Below, one piece after another: positions 1-4,976 of a stretch of 5,918 bases of DNA. The translations under genes and the position numbers were made by a program. Each line of letters begins with the position of its first letter. Position 1 is the first letter of the stretch. The stretch comes from Candidatus Brevefilum sp. (GTDB taxonomy: Bacteria; Chloroflexota; Anaerolineae; Anaerolineales; Anaerolineaceae), in NCBI GenBank assembly GCA_007119455.1, contig SKPR01000113.1:1-5918 (forward strand), given 5' to 3'. The notes beneath the pieces are model-generated. The model was not told where the DNA came from. It did not search any database and saw nothing but the letters and a program-made list of their open reading frames with translations.

Positions 1-953
1 GAACCAAAACCACCATGGTGGATAAAAGCCTGGGCCTTTGGCAGCAGCCATGAATGGGGTGCCGGCCCAAGGTGAAATACGTCGCCAGGCAGGCGCATTG
101 ATGCTAACTGCTGGTGCCAACCCTGGATGATGGCCCGCACACCTGCACGGCGGATGGCTTCAACCGTCAGATCAATGATTGCCTGGTCTTGTTCATCACC
201 CAGTGCCATCGCGCCCAGGTTAATGACAATCGGCGGTGCGCCCGCTGCCAGGAAGCTGACCAGGTCATCAGGAGGTTCCCATGTCTGCGGGGTTTCTGAA
301 AACCAGTAACCCGTCATCTGGTGGCGTGATTCCCAACGGGGGTCAGGTGGGATGACGTTGGGGCTCATCGGGATCAGGTTCAGACGTTGCGATGTTATTC
401 CTTCAGGCCCCATCGGGGAAAGTCCAAGCCGTTTTCGAATGCGATTCAGAGGCCGTTGCATCATCAGGCCCATCCCCCAACCAGCGACGGCACCGATCAG
501 GCGTTTATGGAGGGGTTCAGATTCATCCTTAACCGGAATCGCCTGGGGGAAAAGGGTGACGCTGATTTGTCGCAGATCCAGCTGATCGGCCTCGATGCTG
601 CCAGCTGCCGTATGAGAGACAATCATCACCTGTGATTCACGTGCGAGTTTCTTGATATCATCATGCGAGGCTTCCAGCATTCTGAACGTAAATTTCATCA
701 CGCGCATGAAGCCCAACATCCAGTGGGGGGCATTGGCTCGAATCTTTGCGGCTTCAAAACCGATGTCGATATCTGGCCCGATAGGGGCAAACCTGACCTG
801 ATAGGATTCAACCAGATCACGCATGGTAGGGTGTGTGGCGACCACAGCCTGGTGACCGGCCTGATCGAGACATTGTGCCAGGGCGATATAAGGCTGGATG
901 TCACCCCGGGATCCGATGGTTGGGATGAGAAACCGGATTGGTTGATTGGTCAT
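1..953 (-). CDS. GT1/GT28-type glycosyltransferase (sterol/lipid glucosyltransferase-like), 5' part, C-terminus off window
   Basis: The minus strand is open without a stop from an ATG at 951-953 to the left edge (317 residues). It probably transfers a sugar from a nucleotide-sugar donor to a lipid, sterol or other small hydrophobic acceptor at the cytoplasmic face of the membrane. Residues 6-40 are a typical GT28 N-terminal Rossmann strand and glycine loop (GSRGDIQP at 14-21, then ALAQCLDQAGHQAVVATH). Residues 241-249 (PIVINLGAM) match the strand that opens the C-terminal donor domain. HHGGFG at 312-317 is the start of the HHGGxGT donor-sugar motif. The family usually has about 400-430 residues, so roughly 100 are missing here. 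An AAGGA-type ribosome site (960-965) lies 6 nt before the ATG and supports the start. The fold is secure; the acceptor and exact sugar cannot be told. It is separated by 209 bp from the gene upstream and may have its own promoter. Confidence 0.9.
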   Translation of the reverse strand, partial: MTNQPIRFLIPTIGSRGDIQPYIALAQCLDQAGHQAVVATHPTMRDLVESYQVRFAPIGPDIDIGFEAAKIRANAPHWMLGFMRVMKFTFRMLEASHDDIKKLARESQVMIVSHTAAGSIEADQLDLRQISVTLFPQAIPVKDESEPLHKRLIGAVAGWGMGLMMQRPLNRIRKRLGLSPMGPEGITSQRLNLIPMSPNVIPPDPRWESRHQMTGYWFSETPQTWEPPDDLVSFLAAGAPPIVINLGAMALGDEQDQAIIDLTVEAIRRAGVRAIIQGWHQQLASMRLPGDVFHLGPAPHSWLLPKAQAFIHHGGFG

Positions 954-992
954 CAGGATTCCTTCAGGTATAAAATTAAATGACATCACAAC

Positions 993-998
993 ATTATA
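993..998 (-). promoter_or_regulatory. candidate -10 box for the glycosyltransferase
   Basis: The minus strand reads TATAAT here, a perfect sigma-70-type -10 hexamer about 40 nt upstream of the glycosyltransferase ATG. No good -35 hexamer is found 16-18 nt further upstream, so the promoter is either activator-dependent or a chance match in AT-rich DNA. Confidence 0.25.
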
Positions 999-1132
999 AA
1001 TGAATTTACATCGAACTGAGTTAGATGTTGATCAAACTTGCTGGTAGTCTATTTCAGTGGGAGACTCCGAAAATAATCAACCCGGATCCCGTTAACTGAA
1101 TGAAAAGGTTAAATGAAGCCTGGATCAAATTC

Positions 1133-1143
1133 TATTTTATAAG
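1133..1143 (-). repeat. 11-bp direct repeat, copy 1, downstream of the zinc-ribbon-less paralogue
   Basis: The minus strand reads CTTATAAAATA 19 nt after the stop codon of the 1163-1933 gene. The identical 11-mer occurs at 2021-2031, 3 nt after the stop of the other paralogue, and each copy is followed within a few bases by GATC. The matching position suggests that the duplication which made the two genes also copied some downstream DNA. Confidence 0.45.
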
Positions 1144-1162
1144 AGAATGATTACTCTGATGC

Positions 1163-1933
1163 TCAAACAGGTTGACCCCGGGTTGTGACGATGCCAAAGA
1201 TCCCGGCCCCCAGCAAAAGAAACCCCGCAACCCCCCATAAAATCCGGCTGGGTGAGAGCAATGGGCCAGTCCCCAGCTTGATTGAGGCCAGGAAAAGCCC
1301 GATGAGAATCATGGCAACGGAAAGTGAAAACAGCAGTGCCGACCCTTCATACTTCCGCCGGTCGGTGCTTGTGAACCACCTGCCGTCTTTGAGGTCATTC
1401 AGTTCTGCAAATTGATGCGCATAGGCTTTATTTGTGAAGGCGATGTAGTCTTCTTTAATGCAGACGGAACCGCAGGTTGTGTCATCGCCATCATAGAGTT
1501 GTTTGGGCACCTTAAACCAGTAGCGATCGCAGGTACAGGCAACTTCGATGCGATCTTTATATGATTTTCCTGTTTGGATGTCCCTGAGCCGATACGGGAT
1601 GACGTTTTCGTTGTTGATCGGCACTTCGATGATTTCCCAGGGTTGATCTTCACCGGCGTCTTGCTCCCCTACAGGCGGAAATTCTAATGTGCTTTCGAAA
1701 ATATGGAATGTATTTGTTATTGTTTTACCACGTTTCTCTGTCTGATAGGGCAGAGCATGGACGAGGTTCGCATGGCCTTTAACATCGAGATGGAAGATGG
1801 CCCTCGCATCCAAAAAACCATACCTTCTGGGTGAGAGATGGATCATACTGGGGGAGAGCATGACCGTGGTGCTTGTTGATTGGTGTTTGAGTGAATAGGG
1901 CTCAAGTTCTTCTAACACGTTTCTGATATTCAT
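1163..1933 (-). CDS. Uncharacterised membrane protein with CTCDRYWF signature, no zinc ribbon (paralogue B)
   Basis: I do not recognise this 256-residue protein. Residues 1-125 are soluble and align, loosely, with residues 57-180 of the neighbouring gene. Residues 128-195 are the conserved core: RIEVACTCDRYWF at 128-140, GSV at 155-157, then TNKAYAHQFAELN and DGRW at 183-186. Two hydrophobic helices follow at about 198-218 and 231-250, and the protein ends in RGQPV. There is no signal peptide, so the soluble part is probably cytoplasmic with a C-terminal membrane hairpin. By hand, about 33 of some 70 core positions are identical to paralogue A. It lacks A's N-terminal zinc ribbon. An AAAGGA ribosome site at 1941-1946, 7 nt before the ATG, shows that the short start is the used one. 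C133 and C135 (CxC) could bind metal or be redox active; no function is assigned. Confidence 0.85.
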   Translation of the reverse strand: MNIRNVLEELEPYSLKHQSTSTTVMLSPSMIHLSPRRYGFLDARAIFHLDVKGHANLVHALPYQTEKRGKTITNTFHIFESTLEFPPVGEQDAGEDQPWEIIEVPINNENVIPYRLRDIQTGKSYKDRIEVACTCDRYWFKVPKQLYDGDDTTCGSVCIKEDYIAFTNKAYAHQFAELNDLKDGRWFTSTDRRKYEGSALLFSLSVAMILIGLFLASIKLGTGPLLSPSRILWGVAGFLLLGAGIFGIVTTRGQPV

Positions 1934-1940
1934 AGGATTG

Positions 1941-1946
1941 TCCTTT
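1941..1946 (-). promoter_or_regulatory. ribosome binding site fixing the start of paralogue B
   Basis: The minus strand reads AAAGGA, 7 nt before the ATG at 1931-1933. It fixes the start downstream of where a zinc ribbon would have to be, so the absence of that ribbon is not a start-calling error. Confidence 0.7.
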
Positions 1947-1981
1947 ACGCAAAAGCAGGTGAGGTATGATTAACCGCTAAA

Positions 1982-2009
1982 ATTATTGAACCCAGCCCAG
2001 AAATGACAA
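1982..2009 (-). promoter_or_regulatory. candidate sigma-70 promoter for paralogue B
   Basis: On the minus strand, TTGTCA (2004-2009; 5 of 6 to the -35 consensus) and AATAAT (1982-1987; 5 of 6 to the -10 consensus) are spaced by 16 bp. Transcription would start about 40 nt before the ATG. This would let paralogue B be expressed separately from paralogue A, whose stop lies just upstream. It is a pattern match only. Confidence 0.35.
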
Positions 2010-2020
2010 TGATCCAACCT

Positions 2021-2031
2021 TATTTTATAAG
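2021..2031 (-). repeat. 11-bp direct repeat, copy 2, downstream of the zinc-ribbon paralogue
   Basis: The minus strand reads CTTATAAAATA, 3 nt after the TGA of the 2035-2970 gene. It is identical to the copy at 1133-1143; the two copies bracket paralogue B and lie 888 bp apart. Confidence 0.45.
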
Positions 2032-2034
2032 CGT

Positions 2035-2970
2035 TCAAACAGGTTCACCTTTAACCTGATAAATGCCATAAAAGCCGCCTACAAACAGAATCAGGCCGAG
2101 CGTGCCCAAGATGATGTTGGCCGTAACCCCCCTGGGCGCACCTTCGAGCCTGAAGAAAACATCCATCAGACTGAATAAGAGGATCAACATGCCGACACCA
2201 AATGCCAACCAGGCACCGGTACGTTTTTTGAGGTCTGACCGATTGAGCCATTTACCATCGTTGATCTGGTTGAGGCTGGCAAATTGGCGGGCGTATGTGC
2301 GATTGGTCAGTTTGAGGTCATTTTGGGTCAGGTGAACCGACCCATACCGGGGGTCTCCCTGAAAGAGCGGACGGGGGATACTGAACCAATACCTGTCGCA
2401 GGAACAGGCTGTTTCAATCCGCTGTTCTTTTTCTTGCGAAACGCCGGTCACAGAGCGTTTGGTGAGCAAAGAGGCTGCCCCGGGGAGCGCTACTTCGACA
2501 ACCTCATGATTGACCTCTTGCGATGAACCTGTATCATCCAATACCGGAAATTTGCAAGCGGATTCCAGAATTTTTAGTGAAAAATTTTGTTTTTGCCCAT
2601 AACCGGATTTCACCCAGTGATCCGCATGTACGGAAACCGCGCCTTTTTTAATATCAAAAGGGAACTCAGCCCTTTCGACAAACAGGCCGGGCCCTTTCGG
2701 CGATGCTTGCACGTGGCTGGGGGTGAGCAGGATCATCAGGTTTTTACCTGAAAAATTAATAAAGACAGGTTCGAGGTGCTTCAATGCATCCCCGATGCAG
2801 GCGGCAGTCACCCGGGTCTGATGGCTGTCCTGAATAAAATGCGGGCGGCTTCCATGAGCCGGCTCAGATACAGGACCCGGTTTGAGGCGGGTATCACAAT
2901 ACTTGCACTTGGATGCATACTCGGGGATTTTTTTGCCACAATTGGGGCAATTAATTTTAATTTTTGCCAT
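2035..2970 (-). CDS. Uncharacterised zinc-ribbon membrane protein with CSCDRYWF signature (paralogue A)
   Basis: This 311-residue protein has three visible parts. Residues 8-25 are a rubredoxin-like zinc ribbon (C8-x2-C11 and C22-x2-C25), of the type found at the N-terminus of many bacterial membrane proteins. Residues 57-250 form a soluble region that includes RIETACSCDRYWF at 184-196, GSV, TNRTYARQFASLN and DGKW. Two membrane helices follow at about 251-273 and 282-304, ending in KGEPV. A linker of about 25 residues joins the ribbon to the rest. The protein should be a cytoplasmic, membrane-anchored domain; the ribbon may bind a protein or nucleic acid partner, but no function can be stated. 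It is followed by its ribbon-less paralogue at 101 bp. A GAGGG ribosome site (2975-2979) lies 4 nt before the ATG. The divergent neighbour is a DinB-like gene 417 bp away. Confidence 0.88.
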   Translation of the reverse strand: MAKIKINCPNCGKKIPEYASKCKYCDTRLKPGPVSEPAHGSRPHFIQDSHQTRVTAACIGDALKHLEPVFINFSGKNLMILLTPSHVQASPKGPGLFVERAEFPFDIKKGAVSVHADHWVKSGYGQKQNFSLKILESACKFPVLDDTGSSQEVNHEVVEVALPGAASLLTKRSVTGVSQEKEQRIETACSCDRYWFSIPRPLFQGDPRYGSVHLTQNDLKLTNRTYARQFASLNQINDGKWLNRSDLKKRTGAWLAFGVGMLILLFSLMDVFFRLEGAPRGVTANIILGTLGLILFVGGFYGIYQVKGEPV

Positions 2971-3045
2971 TCAACCCTCATAATCAGAAAAAAATAACTG
3001 TACAATAAAACCTCAGCAAGATTGCTGGCAGACTGATTTGACTAA

Positions 3046-3075
3046 AGTATATAAGATTGAGCGGACCATTTGCAA
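3046..3075 (-). promoter_or_regulatory. candidate sigma-70 promoter for paralogue A
   Basis: On the minus strand, TTGCAA (3070-3075; 4 of 6 to the -35 consensus) and TATACT (3046-3051; 5 of 6 to the -10 consensus) are 18 bp apart. The leader would be about 70 nt long and contain the small CAGCAA/TTGCTG palindrome (3014-3027). The heptamer array begins only 18 bp upstream of the -35 box. Confidence 0.4.
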
Positions 3076-3092
3076 GTATTGGGATTATTCAA

Positions 3093-3134
3093 TAGGTACT
3101 GGGTATTGGGTATTAGGTATTAGGTACTGGGTAT
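3093..3134 (+). repeat. Heptamer tandem array 1 (six units)
   Basis: Six uninterrupted 7-bp units follow the pattern T(A/G)GGTA(C/T): TAGGTAC, TGGGTAT, TGGGTAT, TAGGTAT, TAGGTAC, TGGGTAT. Degenerate relatives continue to the left (about 3075-3092). The same heptamer family recurs in the same orientation at 3961-4030 and inverted at 4110-4130. A period of 7 in non-coding DNA resembles the short tandemly repeated repetitive (STRR) heptamers known from cyanobacteria, but the units here differ from those and relation is not implied. Confidence 0.9.
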
Positions 3135-3154
3135 GAGTGTGTCGTCCTTTATAC

Positions 3155-3166
3155 TGTTAATTAACA
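3155..3166. promoter_or_regulatory. 12-bp perfect palindrome, possible operator
   Basis: TGTTAATTAACA is a perfect palindrome in the region between the divergent paralogue A and DinB-like genes. It is 80 bp upstream of the candidate -35 box of paralogue A and 160-170 bp upstream of the DinB-like promoter. It could be a dimeric regulator site, although AT-rich palindromes of this size also arise by chance. Confidence 0.2.
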
Positions 3167-3325
3167 TAACTCGATACATGAAAACAAATTTCAGGGCGGG
3201 TCAATAATTCCTGATAGTTGGTTCCTTACCAAGTTTCATTTCCTTTATAATTTTATTAATCGATCTTTTCCGACAACTTCAACCTTTCTGGTTGTTAGTC
3301 GTTTATACTCTGAAGAGATTTCAGA

Positions 3326-3352
3326 TTGTTAAATACTTTAGTGAAATATAAT
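3326..3352 (+). promoter_or_regulatory. candidate sigma-70 promoter for the DinB-like gene
   Basis: A perfect TATAAT lies at 3347-3352. The best upstream hexamer is TTGTTA at 3326-3331 (4 of 6 to consensus), with a short 15-bp spacer. Transcription would begin near 3359, giving a leader of about 29 nt before the ATG at 3388. Confidence 0.4.
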
Positions 3353-3374
3353 ATTTCCATTATTTAATGATAAC

Positions 3375-3379
3375 AAGGA
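3375..3379 (+). promoter_or_regulatory. ribosome binding site deciding the DinB-like start
   Basis: AAGGA lies 8 nt before the ATG at 3388-3390. The earlier in-frame ATG at 3367-3369 has no such site and would place AAGGA inside the coding sequence, so 3388 is chosen. Confidence 0.7.
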
Positions 3380-3387
3380 AAAACGTA

Positions 3388-3945
3388 ATGACCCATTCTC
3401 AAAACAGCCAAGTCGTCCAGCGATATCTGGCGCTTCTTGACAAGCAGCGTGAGCATGTGATCGGTGTGGTCAGTGGGATCCCCCCTGAGCTGATCTGGCA
3501 GCGACCGGCACTAAAAGAATGGTGCATAGGTGAGATCCTCAACCATACCGTGATGCTGTACCGGAGTTTCTTCCCTTTTGTTGGCTTTGCCTGGCGGTAT
3601 TTTCGATGGACGGCAAGCATTTTTAAAGACCGTGCCTACCGGACGGATCTCGAAGACCCATACAGAAAATCAACTTTTCCCCACTGGGCAGGTTTTCTGT
3701 GGAAACCCAAGTATACACCTGACAACCCGGTTTCTTTGGCCGTTCTGACGGCAGAAATACGCGAAATGCACCAATTCGTTCGTGCATTTTATGACGGCAA
3801 AGATGAGCAAAAATTAGGCAATGTCTTTCTGTTTGATCCCCTGTTTGGTTTTCTCAACCTGATCCTGGTTTTACGCATCGGCATTTATCATGACCAGCTT
3901 CATTATGAGGACGTGATCACGCTGGCCGCAGATTTGGTGGGATAG
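3388..3945 (+). CDS. DinB/YfiT-superfamily protein (putative metal-dependent hydrolase or transferase)
   Basis: The 185-residue protein fits the DinB-like four-helix bundle in size and pattern. The first helix is at about 5-30. WQRPALKEWCIGEILNHTV (37-55) carries the usual helix-2 histidine (H53). YHDQLHYEDV (167-176) supplies the HxxxH pair (H168, H172). In this superfamily those three histidines bind a divalent metal, commonly zinc or nickel; characterised members include thiol (bacillithiol, mycothiol) transferases and isomerases, but most are unassigned. Two unusually aromatic and hydrophobic stretches (60-75 and 147-166) are present; they look like packed helices rather than clear membrane spans. 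The gene stands alone on the plus strand, between divergent paralogue A and convergent cdsA, with heptamer arrays on both sides. Its TAG stop is the first three bases of a TAGGTAC heptamer. Substrate unknown. Confidence 0.82.
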   Translation: MTHSQNSQVVQRYLALLDKQREHVIGVVSGIPPELIWQRPALKEWCIGEILNHTVMLYRSFFPFVGFAWRYFRWTASIFKDRAYRTDLEDPYRKSTFPHWAGFLWKPKYTPDNPVSLAVLTAEIREMHQFVRAFYDGKDEQKLGNVFLFDPLFGFLNLILVLRIGIYHDQLHYEDVITLAADLVG

Positions 3946-3949
3946 GTAC
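3943..3949 (+). repeat. isolated heptamer carrying the DinB-like stop codon
   Basis: TAGGTAC, identical to a unit of the arrays, contains the TAG stop of the DinB-like gene. It is 18 bp from the start of array 2 and therefore out of its 7-bp phase. It may be a remnant of the array that replaced the original gene end, or a chance match. Confidence 0.5.
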
Positions 3950-3960
3950 AAAGTGCCAGC

Positions 3961-4030
3961 CAGGTGCCAGGTACTGGGTATGAGGTGCTGGGTAATAGGT
4001 ACTGGGTACTGGGTAATAGGTACTGGGGAT
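3961..4030 (+). repeat. Heptamer tandem array 2 (ten units)
   Basis: Ten consecutive 7-bp units run in one phase: CAGGTGC, CAGGTAC, TGGGTAT, GAGGTGC, TGGGTAA, TAGGTAC, TGGGTAC, TGGGTAA, TAGGTAC, TGGGGAT. The third base is nearly always G, as are the fourth base and the T at position 5; the first, second and last bases vary. The array lies just after the DinB-like gene, in the same orientation as array 1. Confidence 0.9.
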
Positions 4031-4038
4031 CACCTATT
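4015..4038. terminator. hairpin at the end of heptamer array 2
   Basis: AATAGGT (4015-4021) and ACCTATT (4032-4038) form a perfect 7-bp stem with a 10-nt loop. The left arm is part of the heptamer array, while the right arm is an inverted heptamer half. It sits about 70 nt after the DinB-like stop. No U-tract follows, so it would be a weak intrinsic terminator at best. Confidence 0.3.
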
Positions 4039-4043
4039 GTTGA

Positions 4044-4067
4044 CCTGTCATGATTTAAGTTGACAGG
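4044..4067. terminator. possible bidirectional terminator between convergent genes
   Basis: CCTGTCA (4044-4050) and TGACAGG (4061-4067) form a perfect 7-bp inverted repeat with a 10-nt AT-rich loop. It is positioned between the DinB-like stop and the cdsA stop, where a shared terminator is expected. Neither side has a clear U-tract, so this rests on symmetry and position. Confidence 0.35.
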
Positions 4068-4109
4068 ATAAACCCGATACGTGTGAACATAAATAATGAC
4101 GGATCACGA

Positions 4110-4130
4110 ATACCTGGTTCCCAATACCTG
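4110..4130 (-). repeat. Inverted heptamer cluster next to the cdsA stop (three units)
   Basis: On the minus strand three units follow directly: CAGGTAT (4124-4130), TGGGAAC (4117-4123), CAGGTAT (4110-4116). The cluster begins one base after the cdsA stop codon and is opposite in orientation to arrays 1 and 2. Its TACCTGG (4111-4117) is exactly complementary to CCAGGTA (3967-3973) in array 2, so a transcript across the spacer could fold into a large stem. Confidence 0.8.
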
Positions 4131-4131
4131 A

Positions 4132-4956
4132 TCAACCAATGACCTGAAAAGCCAGCACCAGGTAATAGCCCAGTAAGGCGGCCCAGATCCAGGTGTCGAT
4201 CCGGTCGAGGGCGCCGCCATGGCCGGGGATCAGGTTGCCGGTATCTTTAACCCCCGCACTGCGTTTGAAGAGACTGATCAGCAGGTCCCCAATGGGCGTG
4301 AGGGCTGAAAGGACAAATCCCATAGCTGCCCCCTGCCAGAGTGGGGTCTGGGGAGGCAGAAAATCAACCGATCGCCAGAGCCAGACCAGGAGCAATCCGC
4401 TGATGGTGCCGGTGACCAGGGCGCCCACATACCCCGCCCAGGTCTTTCCCGGGCTGGTGCGCGGGGTCATTTTGCTTTTTCCAAACCTGCGGCCGATCGA
4501 GTACGCACCGCTGTCGGCCAGCCAGACGGACGGCAGGGCCGTCAGCATCCAGCCGCGTCCATAAGGCATCGCCCGCAGCGGAATCAAGGCGCTGCCCACC
4601 CAACCCAGGTAGAGGATACCTGCCAGGATGAGTGAAAAATGGATGGCTGAATCCCGTCCACCTCGTTCGTGTTCGATCAGCACAGCGATTGCAGACAGGA
4701 GGATGATCAGGGTCAGCAGCACACCCAGATACTGACCGTGAAAAATCCAACGCTGTAAAACAAATAAAATCAGGCCTACCAGAATGACCAGGAAGGAAGG
4801 GTGATAATCCATCTGGCTGAATAGGCGAGCGTATTCAAAGGCAGCCAATCCTAAAACCAGTAAAACAAACAGGTTGAAGGGCCAGCTGCCCAGGTAGATC
4901 AGGATTAATACAAGCGGCACGAAAATCAGTGCCGCTTTAACACGTTGGGATAACAT
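4132..4956 (-). CDS. cdsA: Phosphatidate cytidylyltransferase (CDP-diglyceride synthase)
   Basis: The enzyme makes CDP-diacylglycerol from phosphatidic acid and CTP, the branch point for membrane phospholipids, in the cytoplasmic membrane. The family signature is complete at residues 228-254: S228, K231-R232, K237-D238, H246-G247-G248, D251-R252 and D254, the acidic residues being those expected to bind metal. A second conserved block, WLADSGAYSIGRRFGKSK followed by SPGKTWAG (167-174), is also present. The remainder is a series of hydrophobic helices (about 7-40, 53-70, 76-94, 106-125, 174-195, 208-229, 255-272). At 274 residues it has normal length. A GAGG ribosome site (4964-4967) lies 7 nt before the ATG. 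It follows uppS by 20 nt, so they are cotranscribed. Its last codons (CAG GTC ATT GGT) resemble the heptamer repeat that starts just beyond the stop. Confidence 0.97.
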   Translation of the reverse strand: MLSQRVKAALIFVPLVLILIYLGSWPFNLFVLLVLGLAAFEYARLFSQMDYHPSFLVILVGLILFVLQRWIFHGQYLGVLLTLIILLSAIAVLIEHERGGRDSAIHFSLILAGILYLGWVGSALIPLRAMPYGRGWMLTALPSVWLADSGAYSIGRRFGKSKMTPRTSPGKTWAGYVGALVTGTISGLLLVWLWRSVDFLPPQTPLWQGAAMGFVLSALTPIGDLLISLFKRSAGVKDTGNLIPGHGGALDRIDTWIWAALLGYYLVLAFQVIG

Positions 4957-4976
4957 GGGGTTGCCTCAGACGCCTC

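Larger units (their letters stand above)
954..1162. other. AT-rich intergenic spacer
   Basis: This 209-bp spacer lies between the stop of the zinc-ribbon-less paralogue and the glycosyltransferase start. It holds the ribosome site of the glycosyltransferase, a candidate -10 box at 993-998 and, at 1133-1143, one of two copies of an 11-bp sequence that follows each paralogue. I see no convincing terminator hairpin and no small gene in it. Confidence 0.6.
2971..3387. other. 417-bp divergent intergenic region with promoters, palindrome and heptamer array
   Basis: No gene is seen in this AT-rich region between two divergent genes. From left to right it holds the ribosome site of paralogue A; a small palindrome in its leader (CAGCAA/TTGCTG at 3014-3027); its candidate promoter at 3046-3075; six heptamer repeats at 3093-3134; a 12-bp palindrome at 3155-3166; a weak CAACC/GGTTG hairpin at 3280-3294; and the candidate promoter and ribosome site of the DinB-like gene. 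A 24-codon open frame starting at 3133 has no ribosome site and begins inside the repeat, so it is not called. Confidence 0.7.
3946..4131. other. Convergent spacer built largely of heptamer repeats
   Basis: The 186-bp gap between the DinB-like stop and the cdsA stop holds heptamer array 2, two 7-bp-stem hairpins and the inverted heptamer cluster. More than half of the spacer is accounted for by these elements. No reading frame of interest is present. Confidence 0.75.

Noticed and set aside
698..904. Minus-strand 68-codon frame starting MTSSLISPWH
   Set aside because: It is a shifted frame within the glycosyltransferase; the correct frame has GSRGDIQP and HHGGFG.
663..983. Plus-strand open frame of 106 codons, with other plus-strand frames at 114-635
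   Set aside because: They lie opposite the glycosyltransferase, whose minus-strand translation carries clear family motifs through to the edge. The plus frames show no recognisable motif.
1133..2031. The two 11-mers as ends of a mobile element carrying paralogue B
   Set aside because: There is no transposase, no terminal inverted repeats and no target-site pattern; tandem gene duplication explains the arrangement more simply.
3133..3207. Small plus-strand frame of 24 codons beginning MSVSSF
   Set aside because: It starts inside the heptamer array, has no ribosome site and no support beyond being open.
3367..3387. Longer start of the DinB-like protein at the ATG of 3367
   Set aside because: The AAGGA at 3375-3379 serves the ATG at 3388; the upstream ATG has no ribosome site, and the extra seven residues precede the usual first helix.
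3093..4030. Heptamer arrays as a CRISPR array or as telomere-type repeats
   Set aside because: The 7-bp units are contiguous and have no spacers, so this is not CRISPR. Similarity to plant TTTAGGG telomere repeats is superficial and the arrays are internal to the chromosome.
4193..4564. Plus-strand 123-codon frame and a minus-strand 128-codon frame at 4364-4750
   Set aside because: Both overlap cdsA in other frames and consist of R/P/G-rich translations typical of shadow frames.
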